Assembly (NCBI RefSeq): GCF_963678635.1
Contig: NC_087062.1
Location: 39,261,330-39,325,329, forward strand
Direction: 5' to 3'
Length of the DNA stretch: 64,000 nt
Source: Symsagittifera roscoffensis
Lineage: Eukaryota; Xenacoelomorpha; Acoela; Convolutidae
Shown: positions 1 to 11,628 of the stretch, piece by piece
Layout of the letters: every line of letters starts with the position of its first letter
Numbering within the stretch: position 1 is the stretch's first letter
Translations under genes and position numbers: made by a program
Notes under the pieces: generated by a model
Databases searched by the model: none
The model's input: only the letters and a program-made list of their open reading frames with translations
Told to the model about the DNA's origin: nothing

Positions 1-820
1 TGGCCTCTAGAGGAACCAAAAACTGGTAAAAGACAAATAGCGAAAGAAAAACCGAAAAAAATTAGAAATAGGATGAAAAAACCATATAAAACTAGAAATA
101 AGACAGTGACTTTGTTTTCCAGATTAAGTGGATCAGACCTTCACATTAATTAATGGTATGCTTACACTATTTTACAAAAAGAACGATCGTTTCGCTCAAA
201 ACAGCAAGTACTCAGCAAGAGCCCGAATACGAGGCGTTGAAAGGGTTTTCAGATAGCCTGCAACCTTGGAGAACCACTGGGAGACTTCATTGGAAGAGGT
301 GACCAGACGAAAAGCAAAGTGGTTTGCAGGACTGAGATCTGGGAATCAAGAGAGGACACTACCGGGAGGTGTGACCAGAGCAGTGGGACATTTAGAGGGG
401 ATCAACGGGGTGTGCTGTTGGGCCAGATGGGTATCGTTAAAAACCATGTTTTACTATAGGATTTAAATATAAATGTGAATAAGCGGCTACCCCACAGTTT
501 TGAGGAAGGTTTTCAATTGAGCAGACCTCGGAAACAGCTTCTACGGGTTTTCTCTTGAGTGTATTAGCACCCATCGCGCTTAAGTTGAGCTTCGGCTTAA
601 GTGGGGGGCTAAACAGGGGGAGGTTAGACAGGGGGGTAGTTTGAGATAGAGGTTGGTGGTTAGTAATTGTAAAAAAGGGGTATCATTACCGTAACTATAC
701 AATCGATATTGTCGATTTAGTTACATTAGATTAACTGGAGTCTAGATTAATCAGTATACAGACTCAAAACAAAATTTTGAAAGCGAAGAAACCCGGGAGT
801 AAACTCGAGATAAGATAGGT
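1..820 (+). mobile_element. LTR-retrotransposon leader, copy 1 (left arm of a foldback structure)
   Basis: This stretch matches the sequence after the LTR-like ends at 10590-11628 and 16731-17534. It runs from an A-rich tract near 10-60, through a conserved block near 100-160, to an EALKGFSDSL-encoding block near 230-260 and the edge of the 36-bp array. The element begins left of the window, because the corresponding leaders continue further upstream. Relative to its sister copies it is a plain non-coding leader with scattered substitutions. Confidence 0.65.
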
Positions 821-1500
821 AGTAAATTAAGGGTCCCAACACCCGAGTCCTGGGATAGTAATTTAAGGGTCCCAACACCCGATTCCTGGGATAGTAAATT
901 AGGTGTCCAACAACTGAGTCCTGCTATAGTAAAAATTAGGGGTACCAAAGTTCACTCCTGGGATAGTAAATTAAGTGTCCCAACACCCGAGTGATGGGAT
1001 AGTAAATTAGGTGTCTCAACACCCGAGTCCTGAGATCGTAAATTAAGTGTACCAACACCCAAGTCCTGGGATAGTAAATTGCAAATTAGGTGTCCCAAGA
1101 CCCGAGTCCTGGGATAATAAAGTAAGTGTCCCAACACCCGAGCCCTGGGAAAGTAAATTAAGTGACCCAACCCCTAGGTCCTGGGATAGTAAATTAAGGT
1201 TCCCAACAACTGAGTCCTGCTATAGTAAAAATTAGGGGTACCAAAACTTCACTCCTGGGATAGTAAATTAAGTGTCCCAACACCCGAGTACTGAGATAGT
1301 AAATTAAGTGTACCAACACCCAAGTCCTGGGATAGTAAATTAAGTGTCCCAACACCCGAGTCCTGGGATAATAAAGTAAGTGTCCCAACACCCGAGCCCT
1401 GGGATAGTAAATTAGGTGTCCCAACATTCGAGTCCTGGGATAATAATGTAAGTGTCCCAACACCCGAGCCCTGGGATATTAGTGTAAGTGTCCCAACACC
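821..1500 (+). repeat. 36-bp tandem repeat array, left arm
   Basis: About 19 degenerate copies of a 36-bp unit with core gggatagtaaattaagtgtc followed by a cccaacacc-type block. The period is a multiple of three, so open frames run through it and encode a 12-residue periodic peptide (GHLIYYPRTRVL-like). The orientation flips at about position 1500. Confidence 0.9.
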
Positions 1501-2056
1501 TAATTTACTATCCCATCACTGGGGTGTTGGGTCACTTAATTTACTATCCCAGGAGTGAAGTTTTGGTACCCCTAATTTTTACTATAGCAGGACTCAGTTG
1601 TTGGGACACCTAATTTACTATCCCAGTAGTCGGGCGTTGGTACACTTAATTTACTATCCATTGAGTGAAGTGTTGGTACCCCTAATTTTTACTATGCAAC
1701 GATCGGGTGTTGGGACACTTACACTAATATCCCAGGGCTCGGGTGTTGGGACACTTACATTAATATCCCAGGACTCGAATGTTGGGACACCTAATTTACT
1801 ATCCCAGGACTCGGGTGTTGGGACACCTAATTTACTATCCCAGGACTCGGGTGTTGAGACACTTAATTTACTATCCCAGTACTCGCGTGTTGGGACACTC
1901 AATTTACTATCCCAGGAGTGAAGTTTTGGTACCCCTAATTTTTACTATAGCAGGACTCAGTTGTTGGGACACCTAATTTACTATCCCAGGAATCGGGTGT
2001 TGGGACCCTTAAATTACTATCTCAGGACTCGGGTGTTGGGACCCTTAATTGACTAC
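1501..2056 (-). repeat. 36-bp tandem repeat array, inverted right arm
   Basis: The same 36-bp unit in reverse complement (ggtgttgggacac, taatttactatccc), about 15 copies. With the array to its left it forms a large inverted repeat with almost no spacer. Confidence 0.9.
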
Positions 2057-2795
2057 CTATCTTATCTTGAGTTTACTCTCGGGTTACTTCGCGTTCAAAT
2101 TTTTGTTTTGAGTCTGTATACTGACTAATCTAGTTTCCAGTTAATCTAATGTAACTAAATCCACAATATCGATTGTATAGTTACGGTAAGGATACCCCCT
2201 TCTTTACAATTACCAACCACCAACCTCTATCTCAAACTACCCCCCTGTCTAACCTCCCCCTGTTTAGCCCCCTACTTAAGCCGAAATTCAACTTAATTGC
2301 GATGGGTGCTAAGACAGTCAAGAGAAAACCCGTAGAAGCTGTTTCCAAGGTCTGCTCAATTGGAAACCTTCCTCAAAACTGTGGGGTAGCCGCTTATTCA
2401 CATTTATACTTATCTCCTATAGTAAAACATGGTTTATAACGATACCCATCTGGCCCAACAGCACACCCCGTTGATCCCCTCTAAATGTCCCACTGCTCTG
2501 GTCACACCTCCCGGTAGTGTCCTCTCTTGATTCCCAGATCTCAGTCCTGCAAACCACTTTGCTTTCCGTCTATTCACCTCTTCCAATGAAGTCTCCCAGT
2601 GGTTCTCCAAGGTTGCAGGCTATCTCAAAACCGTTTCAACGCCTCGTATTTGGGCGCTTGCTGAGTACTTGCTGTTTTGTGCGAAACGATCGTTCTTTTT
2701 GTAAAACAGTATGAGCATACCATTAATTAATGTGAAGGTCTGATCCACTTAATCTGGAAAACAAAGTCACTGTCCTATTTCTAATTTTATATGGT
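2057..2795 (-). mobile_element. Inverted leader copy (right arm of the foldback structure)
   Basis: Reverse complement of the leader at 1-820. The block at about 2716-2790 mirrors 95-165. It ends near 2795 inside the A-rich tract. A reading frame at 2173-2439 is open here and in two other leader copies (11244-11510 and 17150-17416, minus strand), always antisense to the element, so I do not treat it as a gene. Confidence 0.7.
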
Positions 2796-2829
2796 TTGTC
2801 CAACACATCGATTTCATAGCCGGTTATTA

Positions 2830-3393
2830 CTGGAAGAAGTGGGCCCAGCTTCCGAGTTACAGTCCAACGACCTGTCTGCGTACAGGAATTTTTGAAAACG
2901 ACCACCTCAACATCCAGAAATCAAAGCTTTACAACCGACGGAGAATTGCAAAGTACTATACTAACGGCAGTCACGAAGTGCTCTGCCATAAAACTCATTG
3001 CTACAAACTGGAAAAGCATGACGTCGAGGCGGAAAAAGGTTTCACTGCGTATGAATTTTGTAAATGAAAGTTCTGTCTCGAAGAAATAGGTTGCGAAAGG
3101 CACCTCGAAGTTTGTGTTCATTTCGGAGACCTGTTGACATATCTACGATTATCTGCCATCAACCTGGACACCTTTGACGAACAGCCCAGAGACTCGTACC
3201 AGGCGTACATTGACCCCAGAGAACAATCACACCAAAGGGAGACGGCTCGTACATTGACCTCACAGGACGATCAGACCAAAGGGAGACGGCTCGTACATTG
3301 ACTTCAGAGAACGACCAGACCAGAGGTAGACGGTTCCTTCCTTGACCCCCAGAGAACGACCAGACCAAAAGAAGACGGCTGACGATGACTTAT
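2830..3393 (+). pseudogene. Cys/His-rich reading frame of unknown function, copy 1 (broken)
   Basis: Translating from about 2830 gives a frame with regularly spaced Cys and His (EVLCHKTHCYKLEKH, then IGCERHLEVCVHFGDL), which suggests a metal-binding domain. A stop interrupts it near 3063, where the third copy reads on. The 3' part (about 3200-3390) is a minisatellite of about 48 bp in four copies (gacggctcgtacattgac). I do not recognise the family. It lies inside retroelement sequence and may be an internal ORF of that element. Confidence 0.4.
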
Positions 3394-4463
3394 AGACGAC
3401 ATACTCTGCTCCAACACAATCCTTTCAAAACATTCCTTTTAAAACTGAAAACTCAATTTAATCATTTGTCTTTGTAAGACGTTCAATTTACCATTCTTCT
3501 GCATTAAAAATTTTTCATGCAATTAAATATTGAAGCAAATCAAAAAAAAATTAAATAAATGATGAAAATCTATCAGTACCATCAAATCGGATGAAAAAAA
3601 TTAACTTGTTCGATTGGAGCTTTTTAACCGATAACACTAAGGTTTTTCTAGTTATCTCAAAGGACGAACTGTTTAGCAAAATTTTATTATGCAGGCTATT
3701 AAACAAAAAACAGGAAAAGAATTGAATTATTAACATACAGCAAGCAAATCAGTCCGCCAAAAAAATATTTTTGCAAAGCAAACTTTTTTTAGTTGAATCA
3801 TTTTTCAAAAATTTTAATTTGTCAAAGCGATCTATTTAACCAAAGGAACGTTTTTGTGATTTCATTGACAAAAACGGTTCGCAATTTAAAATTTTCCCAA
3901 ACAAGCTACCAAAATTATAAGAGATCTGAAATTATTTTTTTTTAGCTCGAATCGGGTTTTTATTGTTTTTTCAGTTGTTTCAATTAAGACTTTGAGATTA
4001 AAAAATTAATCTTTGATAGCCAAAATTTGTTTGTTTTATTTGGTTGTTTCGTTTTAAAATGAAAAGATTCTTTAAGTACCAAATTTTGGATATGAAGTAG
4101 AGGAGCACTGTTTAGTCTAGCAATTGAATTGTGTTCATCTTGTTTAGAGCTTCGAGTTTTTCTAGAGAAAAAATTGTTTTACGAATGAATGGAAAATTGA
4201 AAAATATTCTGCTTAAACTTCTTCTAATCATTGAAACTGATAGTCGGCATGTTTTTTGGTAATTGGTTGACCTCTGCTTTCTTCAACGTTTGCTCGATAG
4301 CAAAATTAAACTGCAGCAATTACGACACCTTGTGTTTTTCAATTTACTTATTAGATTTATGAAATAAGGTAGATTTTCGTGAAAAAAATGTACCTGAACC
4401 TAGCAGCTCAAGCCAACCAGCCGGCAAAAAAAGATGGAAGATCCAACTTAAGTTTTTTAAAAG

Positions 4464-4714
4464 TGTGCCAGTTGGTCATATTTGAATTTGGAAGTTTGAA
4501 CTTGATATGGAAGTTTGATCTTGATTTGGAAGTTTGATCTTGATTTTGGGGAAAAGGTCCATTTATGAAAAATTCCAAACGACCATGTCATGCTCAAGTT
4601 TCTCGACAATTGAAAATCAGAAACTAATAGTTTCAGAAGGCTCCAATCAGAATTGCAGGAAAATCTATAAAAATCAGACTAGAGTAAAATTGCTGTTCGC
4701 AAATTTTTAGAAAT
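4464..4714 (+). mobile_element. LTR head (5' part of an LTR), cut by a hAT element
   Basis: It begins TGTGCCAGTTGGTCATATTT, matching the start of the LTRs at 14903, of the minus-strand LTR at 27339 and of that at 33047. It continues with the catgctcaagtttctcg block shared with those LTRs. The hAT terminus starts at 4715. The same fragment recurs at 7590-7840. Confidence 0.6.
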
Positions 4715-5937
4715 CAGGGTTTACAAGTACTTTGAAGTTTAGCTACTCGAAACTCGAAACCAACCCTCACTCGACTCGGAAAACTCGTCGAGTATTTTCC
4801 TAAGTACTCGAACTCGCCCTTCAAAAACTCGAATGTAGATAACATTCATTCGTTATCTCTTCTCTTGACTCTTACGGGTAATTTTTTATGCTGAATTCGA
4901 AAATGACCATCCATTTTTATATGCTGAATAACAAAGTGATTTTTATATGCATAAAACAAAGCATTTATAGCACAGAGGGACTGATTTTGTGTAGAGACAC
5001 GTTTCGGTCGTGGGCCTGCAAGTGCGACATGCGGGTCTGCAAGTGATTCCTGGTCAGTCGCGCGAAGGAGAAAAGTCGTTCTGGGTCATAACTCCCTGGC
5101 TTCAGATTCTCAACAACATTCTCAACAATAACAGCATTAGTTGGCTTTGACCGTCTCCTGAATGCTGCAAATGTCAAGGAAGTAGACATTGTGGCGTCAT
5201 AGTTGTGTTCATCTTCTGGTTCTTGCCTGTGTGATGATGATGCCTCTAATCGTTGCTCGTCCTCCCGAGATGCCATGATTTTTGTTCTTACAAACGGTAA
5301 AAAGGAACGACGTTGTGAATCAAGCCTCTTATCAAATCATTGCCATCAACGTATTTTTTCCAAAAGGGATGAAATGGGATAATGCAGTGCCGTTTCTTGC
5401 TCTGATAGTTTCTTTAGGTAGTCACTAATCATTACGACTCTCTCTGCTCTAGGTGATTTCTTTTGGATCTCCATTATGACTTCTCTAAATGGTTTTGACA
5501 TTTTTGCCAGGCGTTCTAGTATCGTTCAGGGAAAATCAGACACATCCCGAGGAACAGTCGCAGGTACATACAATCTCAGATTGTTAAATTGGACACATAC
5601 AGCAATTGGGCAGCGTGACGTATACCCTTCCCTTCTTTTCCCGTGCGGATTTCAGACACAAACGCCGTTGTTATAGAAGGCTGCATCGAACCCACAGGAG
5701 CGCTTTTGCCGGACTTAAAATCATTTTCAAGTGATGTTATTTTGCCGTCTGTTGCTTTGATCACGACTTTACAATGAACACATTGTCTCAACTTCGAATT
5801 AAGTCTGTTCACATACTCCACCAAAAAGACACTGTATACTGCGAACTTGATTGTAGTCTCCTTCTTCCACTCTAATTTTGTTATCTTCGAGCGGCGAGGA
5901 ATCAAAATCATATTTGGATTTCAGTCATAGCCGGTTA
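4715..5937 (-). mobile_element. hAT-family element, 3' part with transposase remnant, copy 1
   Basis: It starts with the terminus CAGGGTTTACAAGTAC and an ACTCGA-rich subterminal region. On the minus strand a frame from about 5911 to 4965 encodes a transposase remnant. An N-terminal part resembles a BED-type finger (LRQCVHCKVVIKATDGK). The C-terminal part reads PERLFSFARLTRNHLQTRMS, like the hAT dimerisation region with its RLFS motif and Arg-rich helix. Frames shift between the two parts, so it is not functional. The 5' end is replaced by the junction of the tandem duplication. Confidence 0.6.
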
Positions 5938-5955
5938 TTACATAGCCGGTTATTA

Positions 5956-6519
5956 CTGGAAGAAATGGGCCCAGCTTCCGAGTAGCAGTCCAACGACCTG
6001 TCTGCGTACAGGAATTTTTGAAAACGACCACCTCAACATCCAGAAATCAAAGCTTTACAACCGACGGAGAATTGCAAAGTACTATACTAACGGCAGTCAC
6101 GAAGTGCTCTGCCATAAAACTCATTGCTACAAACTGGAAAAGCATGACGTCGAGGCGGAAAAAGGTTTCACTGCGTATGAATTTTGTAAATGAAAGTTCT
6201 GTCTCGAAGAAATAGGTTGCGAAAGGCACCTCGAAGTTTGTGTTCATTTCGGAGACCTGTTGACATATCTACGATTATCTGCCATCAACCTGGACACCTT
6301 TGACGAACAGCCCAGAGACTCGTACCAGGCGTACATTGACCCCAGAGAACAATCACACCAAAGGGAGACGGCTCGTACATTGACCTCACAGGACGATCAG
6401 ACCAAAGGGAGACGGCTCGTACATTGACTTCAGAGAACGACCAGACCAGAGGTAGACGGTTCCTTCCTTGACCCCCAGAGAACGACCAGACCAAAAGAAG
6501 ACGGCTGACGATGACTTAT
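5956..6519 (+). pseudogene. Cys/His-rich reading frame, copy 2 (broken)
   Basis: This is the +3126 duplicate of the frame at 2830-3393. It has the same internal stop and the same minisatellite tail. Confidence 0.4.
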
Positions 6520-7589
6520 AGACGACATACTCTGCTCCAACACAATCCTTTCAAAACATTCCTTTTAAAACTGAAAACTCAATTTAATCATTTGTCTTTG
6601 TAAGACGTTCAATTTACCATTCTTCTGCATTAAAAATTTTTCATGCAATTAAATATTGAAGCAAATCAAAAAAAAATTAAATAAATGATGAAAATCCATC
6701 AGTACCATCAAATCGGATGAAAAAAATTAACTTGTTCGATTGGAGCTTTTTAACCGATAACACTAAGGTTTTTCTAGTTATCTCAAAGGACGAACTGTTT
6801 AGCAAAATTTTATTATGCAGGCTATTAAACAAAAAACAGGAAAAGAATTGAATTATTAACATACAGCAAGCAAATCAGTCCGCCAAAAAAATATTTTTGC
6901 AAAGCAAACTTTTTTTAGTTGAATCATTTTTCAAAAATTTTAATTTGTCAAAGCGATCTATTTAACCAAAGGAACGTTTTTGTGATTTCATTGACAAAAA
7001 CGGTTCGCAATTTAAAATTTTCCCAAACAAGCTACCAAAATTATAAGAGATCTGAAATTATTTTTTTTTAGCTCGAATCGGGTTTTTATTGTTTTTTCAG
7101 TTGTTTCAATTAAGACTTTGAGATTAAAAAATTAATCTTTGATAGCCAAAATTTGTTTGTTTTATTTGGTTGTTTCGTTTTAAAATGAAAAGATTCTTTA
7201 AGTACCAAATTTTGGATATGAAGTAGAGGAGCACTGTTTAGTCTAGCAATTGAATTGTGTTCATCTTGTTTAGAGCTTCGAGTTTTTCTAGAGAAAAAAT
7301 TGTTTTACGAATGAATGGAAAATTGAAAAATATTCTGCTTAAACTTCTTCTAATCATTGAAACTGATAGTCGGCATGTTTTTTGGTAATTGGTTGACCTC
7401 TGCTTTCTTCAACGTTTGCTCGATAGCAAAATTAAACTGCAGCAATTACGACACCTTGTGTTTTTCAATTTACTTATTAGATTTATGAAATAAGGTAGAT
7501 TTTCGTGAAAAAAATGTACCTGAACCTAGCAGCTCAAGCCAACCAGCCGGCAAAAAAAGATGGAAGATCCAACTTAAGTTTTTTAAAAG

Positions 7590-7840
7590 TGTGCCAGTTG
7601 GTCATATTTGAATTTGGAAGTTTGAACTTGATATGGAAGTTTGATCTTGATTTGGAAGTTTGATCTTGATTTTGGGGAAAAGGTCCATTTATGAAAAATT
7701 CCAAACGACCATGTCATGCTCAAGTTTCTCGACAATTGAAAATCAGAAACTAATAGTTTCAGAAGGCTCCAATCAGAATTGCAGGAAAATCTATAAAAAT
7801 CAGACTAGAGTAAAATTGCTGTTCGCAAATTTTTAGAAAT
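7590..7840 (+). mobile_element. LTR head, duplicate
   Basis: Copy of 4464-4714 shifted by 3126 bp, again ending at a hAT terminus (7841). Confidence 0.6.
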
Positions 7841-9063
7841 CAGGGTTTACAAGTACTTTGAAGTTTAGCTACTCGAAACTCGAAACCAACCCTCACTCGA
7901 CTCGGAAAACTCGTCGAGTATTTTCCTAAGTACTCGAACTCGCCCTTCAAAAACTCGAATGTAGATAACATTCATTCGTTATCTCTTCTCTTGACTCTTA
8001 CGGGTAATTTTTTATGCTGAATTCGAAAATGACCATCCATTTTTATATGCTGAATAACAAAGTGATTTTTATATGCATAAAACAAAGCATTTATAGCACA
8101 GAGGGACTGATTTTGTGTAGAGACACGTTTCGGTCGTGGGCCTGCAAGTGCGACATGCGGGTCTGCAAGTGATTCCTGGTCAGTCGCGCGAAGGAGAAAA
8201 GTCGTTCTGGGTCATAACTCCCTGGCTTCAGATTCTCAACAACATTCTCAACAATAACAGCATTAGTTGGCTTTGACCGTCTCCTGAATGCTGCAAATGT
8301 CAAGGAAGTAGACATTGTGGCGTCATAGTTGTGTTCATCTTCTGGTTCTTGCCTGTGTGATGATGATGCCTCTAATCGTTGCTCGTCCTCCCGAGATGCC
8401 ATGATTTTTGTTCTTACAAACGGTAAAAAGGAACGACGTTGTGAATCAAGCCTCTTATCAAATCATTGCCATCAACGTATTTTTTCCAAAAGGGATGAAA
8501 TGGGATAATGCAGTGCCGTTTCTTGCTCTGATAGTTTCTTTAGGTAGTCACTAATCATTACGACTCTCTCTGCTCTAGGTGATTTCTTTTGGATCTCCAT
8601 TATGACTTCTCTAAATGGTTTTGACATTTTTGCCAGGCGTTCTAGTATCGTTCAGGGAAAATCAGACACATCCCGAGGAACAGTCGCAGGTACATAAAAT
8701 CTCAGATTGTTAAATTGGACACATACAGCAATTGGGCAGCGTGACGTATACCCTTCCCTTCTTTTCCCGTGCGGATTTCAGACACAAACGCCGTTGTTAT
8801 AGAAGGCTGCATCGAACCCACAGGAGCGCTTTTGCCGGACTTAAAATCATTTTCAAGTGATGTTATTTTGCCGTCTGTTGCTTTGATCACGACTTTACAA
8901 TGAACACATTGTCTCAACTTCGAATTAAGTCTGTTCACATACTCCACCAAAAAGACACTGTATACTGCGAACTTGATTGTAGTCTCCTTCTTCCACTCTA
9001 ATTTTGTTATCTTCGAGCGGCGAGGAATCAAAATCATATTTGGATTTCAGTCATAGCCGGTTA
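7841..9063 (-). mobile_element. hAT-family element, 3' part with transposase remnant, copy 2
   Basis: Duplicate of 4715-5937 at +3126. Minus-strand frames at 8091-8402 (dimerisation end) and 8702-9037 (BED-like end) are the same as in copy 1. Confidence 0.6.
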
Positions 9064-9081
9064 TTACATAGCCGGTTATTA

Positions 9082-9490
9082 CTGGAAGAAATGGGCCCAG
9101 CTTCCGAGTAGCAGTCCAACGACACGTCTGCGTACAGGAATTTTTGAAAACGACCACCTCAACATCCAGAAATCAAAGCTTTACAACCGACGGAGAATTG
9201 CAAAGTACTATACTAACGGCAGTCACGAACTGCTCTGCCATAAAACCCATTGCTACAAACTGGAAAAGCATGACGTCGAGGCGGAAAGAGGTTTTAATGC
9301 GTATGTAGCTTGTAAATGGAAGTTCTTTCTCAAAGAAATAGGTTGCGAAAGACACCTCGAAGTCTGTGTTCATTTTGGAGACCTGTCGACATATCTACGA
9401 TTATCTGCCATCAACCAGGAGACCTTTGACGAACAGTCCAGAGACTCGTACCAGGCGTACATTGACCCCAGAGAACAATCACACCAAACG
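9082..9490 (+). CDS. Cys/His-rich reading frame, copy 3 (uninterrupted but truncated)
   Basis: The same frame as at 2830 and 5956, but with substitutions and without the internal stop: the equivalent site reads AYVACKWKFFLKEIGC. Cys and His are spaced as in a zinc-binding domain. The frame is cut at 9487 by the deletion junction, so the C-terminus is missing. No ATG is evident at a fixed start. Function unknown; a retroelement-encoded zinc-binding protein is one possibility. Confidence 0.35.
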
Positions 9491-10427
9491 GTAAAAAGGC
9501 ACGACGTTGTGAATCAAGCCTCTTTCAAATCCTTGCGATCAACGTGTTTTTCGAAAATGGATGAAATGGGATAATGCAGTGCCGTTTCTTGCTCTGATAG
9601 TTTCTTTAGGTAGTCACTAATCATTACGACTCTCTCTGCTCTAGGTGATTTCTTTTGGATCTCCATTATGACTTCTCTAAATGGTTTTGACATTTTTACC
9701 AGGGGTTCTAGTATCGTTCAGGGAAAATCAAACACATCCCGAGGAACAGTCGCAGGTACATACAATCTCAGATTGTTAAATTGGACACATACAGCAATTG
9801 GGCAGCGGGACGTATACCCTTCCCTTCTTTTCCCGTGCGGTTTTCAGACACAAACGCCGTTGTTATAGAAGGCTGCATCGAACCCACAGGAGCGCTTTTT
9901 GCCGGACTTAAAATCATTTTCAAGTGATGTTATTTTGCCGTCTGTTGCTTTGATCACGACTTTACAATGAACACATTGTCTCAACTTCGAAATAAATCTG
10001 TTCACATACTCCACCAAAAAGACACTGTATACTGCGAACTTGAGTGTAGTCTCCTTCTTCCACTCTATTTTTGTTATCTTCGAACGGCCAGGAACTTGGA
10101 TTTCCACATCCGTTTCAGAACCTGACATTTTTTTCAAAAAGCAAATAATAGAAAATATTATTAAGAAAATATTTTAAAAATTGAAACTCTTTATAAAAAT
10201 GAAATAAAAATGATAGTCGAATTTTAAATTAATGTCAAAATAAGTTAAAAGCTAGAAGCAATACTCGGATACTATTCAATACTCGTAATTACTCAACAAA
10301 ACACTCGTCACTTTTAAATGCTTCAACTCGGAAATTCGGAAATAGGACTAAAATACTCGAACTTGAACTCGAATTAGCATTTACCCGAACTCAGACCGAG
10401 TTCTCGGTACTCGACTCGAAAACCCTG
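9488..10427 (-). mobile_element. hAT-family element, 5' part with transposase remnant, copy 3
   Basis: The minus-strand frame from 10137 begins with MSGSETDVEIQVP and the BED-like region. Upstream of the frame is an ACTCGA-rich subterminal stretch (about 10260-10425). The element ends at 10427 with AAACCCTG, the reverse of the CAGGGTTT terminus. The following bases, actgaaat, resemble the ttagaaat before the opposite terminus at 4715. The C-terminal coding part was lost at the 9487 junction. Confidence 0.6.
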
Positions 10428-10589
10428 ACTGAAATCATCAATTCGAGGAAAGCTGTTTTGTTCCTGATAGAGAGCATCCCGAGGTCATACGAGAGCACCA
10501 TCGCTGGGCGAGAGAGAATCTTGATTGGGCAGGCAGACGAGTGAAGCTGCCCAATGGTTCAGAAAACAAAAAAGCAGACAAATGTTAAA
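10428..10589 (+). mobile_element. LTR tail after the nested hAT, unit A
   Basis: The segment between the hAT end and the leader ends with TGTTAAA, a near match to the TGTTACA end of the LTRs at 25224 and 32159. The same segment follows the hAT in unit B (16569-16730). It shows weak resemblance to a copia-type gag in one frame, which I do not rely on. Confidence 0.45.
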
Positions 10590-11628
10590 TAGTGTTTTCA
10601 TGGCGCTCCTGGGTGTTTTACGACATCACGACTAAGGGATCAAACCCACTTGGCGCAGTTGCGGGCTACATGTCCAGTCTGGAGTACAAGTCGTACGTTT
10701 CAACTGGAACATGTCCACCTTCTGGTCGAACCGTGATAGATTTTTAGAATAACTTGTGAAAACTTTCTCGGTTCGCTTTCGTATACGAGGCTTAGCTGAC
10801 CGAATATGGGTGGCCACTAGAGGAACCAAAAACAGGTAAAAGACAAATAGCGAAAGAAAAACCGAAAAAGATTAGAAATAGGATGAAAAAGCCATATAAG
10901 TGACTTTGTTTTCCAGATTAAGTGGATCAGACCTTCACATTAATTAATTGTATGCTCATGATATTTTACAAAAAGAACGATAGTTTCGCTCAAAACAGCA
11001 AATACTCAGCAAGAGCCCGAATACGAGGCGTTGAAAGGGTTTTCAGATAGCCTGCAACCTTGTAGATCCACTGGGAGAGTTCATTGGAAGAGGTGACCAG
11101 ACGGAAAGCAAAGTGGTTTGCAGGACTGAGATCTGGGAATCAAGAGAGGACACTACCGGGAAGAGACTACCAGTAGTGTGACCAGAGCAGTGGGACATCT
11201 AGAGGGGATCAACGGTGTGTGCTGTTGCGCCAGATGGGTATCGTTAAAAACCATGTTTTACTATAGGAGATAAGTATAAATGTGAATAAGCGGCTACCCC
11301 ACAGTTTTGAGGAAGGTTTTCAATTGAGCAGACCTTGAAAACAGCATCTACGGGTTTTCTCTTGACTGTCTTAGCACCCATCGCAATTAAGTTGAATTTC
11401 GGCTTAAGTGGGGGGCTAAACAGGGGGAGGTTAGACAGGGGGGTAGTTTGAGATAGAGGTTGGTGGTTGGTAATTGTAAAGAAGGGGGTATCCTTACCGT
11501 AACTATACAATCGATATTGTGGATTTAGTTACATTAGATTAACTGGAAACTAGATTAGTCAGTATACAGACTCAAAACAAAAATTTGAACGCGAAGTAAC
11601 CCGAGAGTAAACTCGAGATAAGATAGGT
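10590..11628 (+). mobile_element. LTR-retrotransposon leader, unit A
   Basis: It begins tagtgttttcatggcgctcc directly after the LTR-like end, as at 16731 and, in reverse, at 32158 and 33255. The TGGCGCTCCTGGGTG stretch 11 bases in is a possible primer-binding site, since it starts with TGG, complementary to a tRNA CCA end. I could not match the tRNA. An A-rich tract (about 10820-10900) and the block shared with 1-820 follow. The leader leads straight into the 36-bp array. Confidence 0.65.

Larger units (their letters stand above)
2812..9487 (+). repeat. 3126-bp tandem duplication (two full units and a partial third)
   Basis: Unit 1 is about 2812-5937 and unit 2 about 5938-9063. All landmarks recur at exactly +3126. 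I noticed only two differences (for example near 3570/6696 and 5576/8702). A third unit starts at about 9064 but is more diverged, and at 9487 it jumps to sequence equivalent to about 5295, losing about 1.8 kb. The unit boundary shows a short doubled motif, catagccggttatta. Each unit carries a C/H-rich reading frame, 3' retroelement sequence, an LTR head and hAT transposase sequence. Confidence 0.9.
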
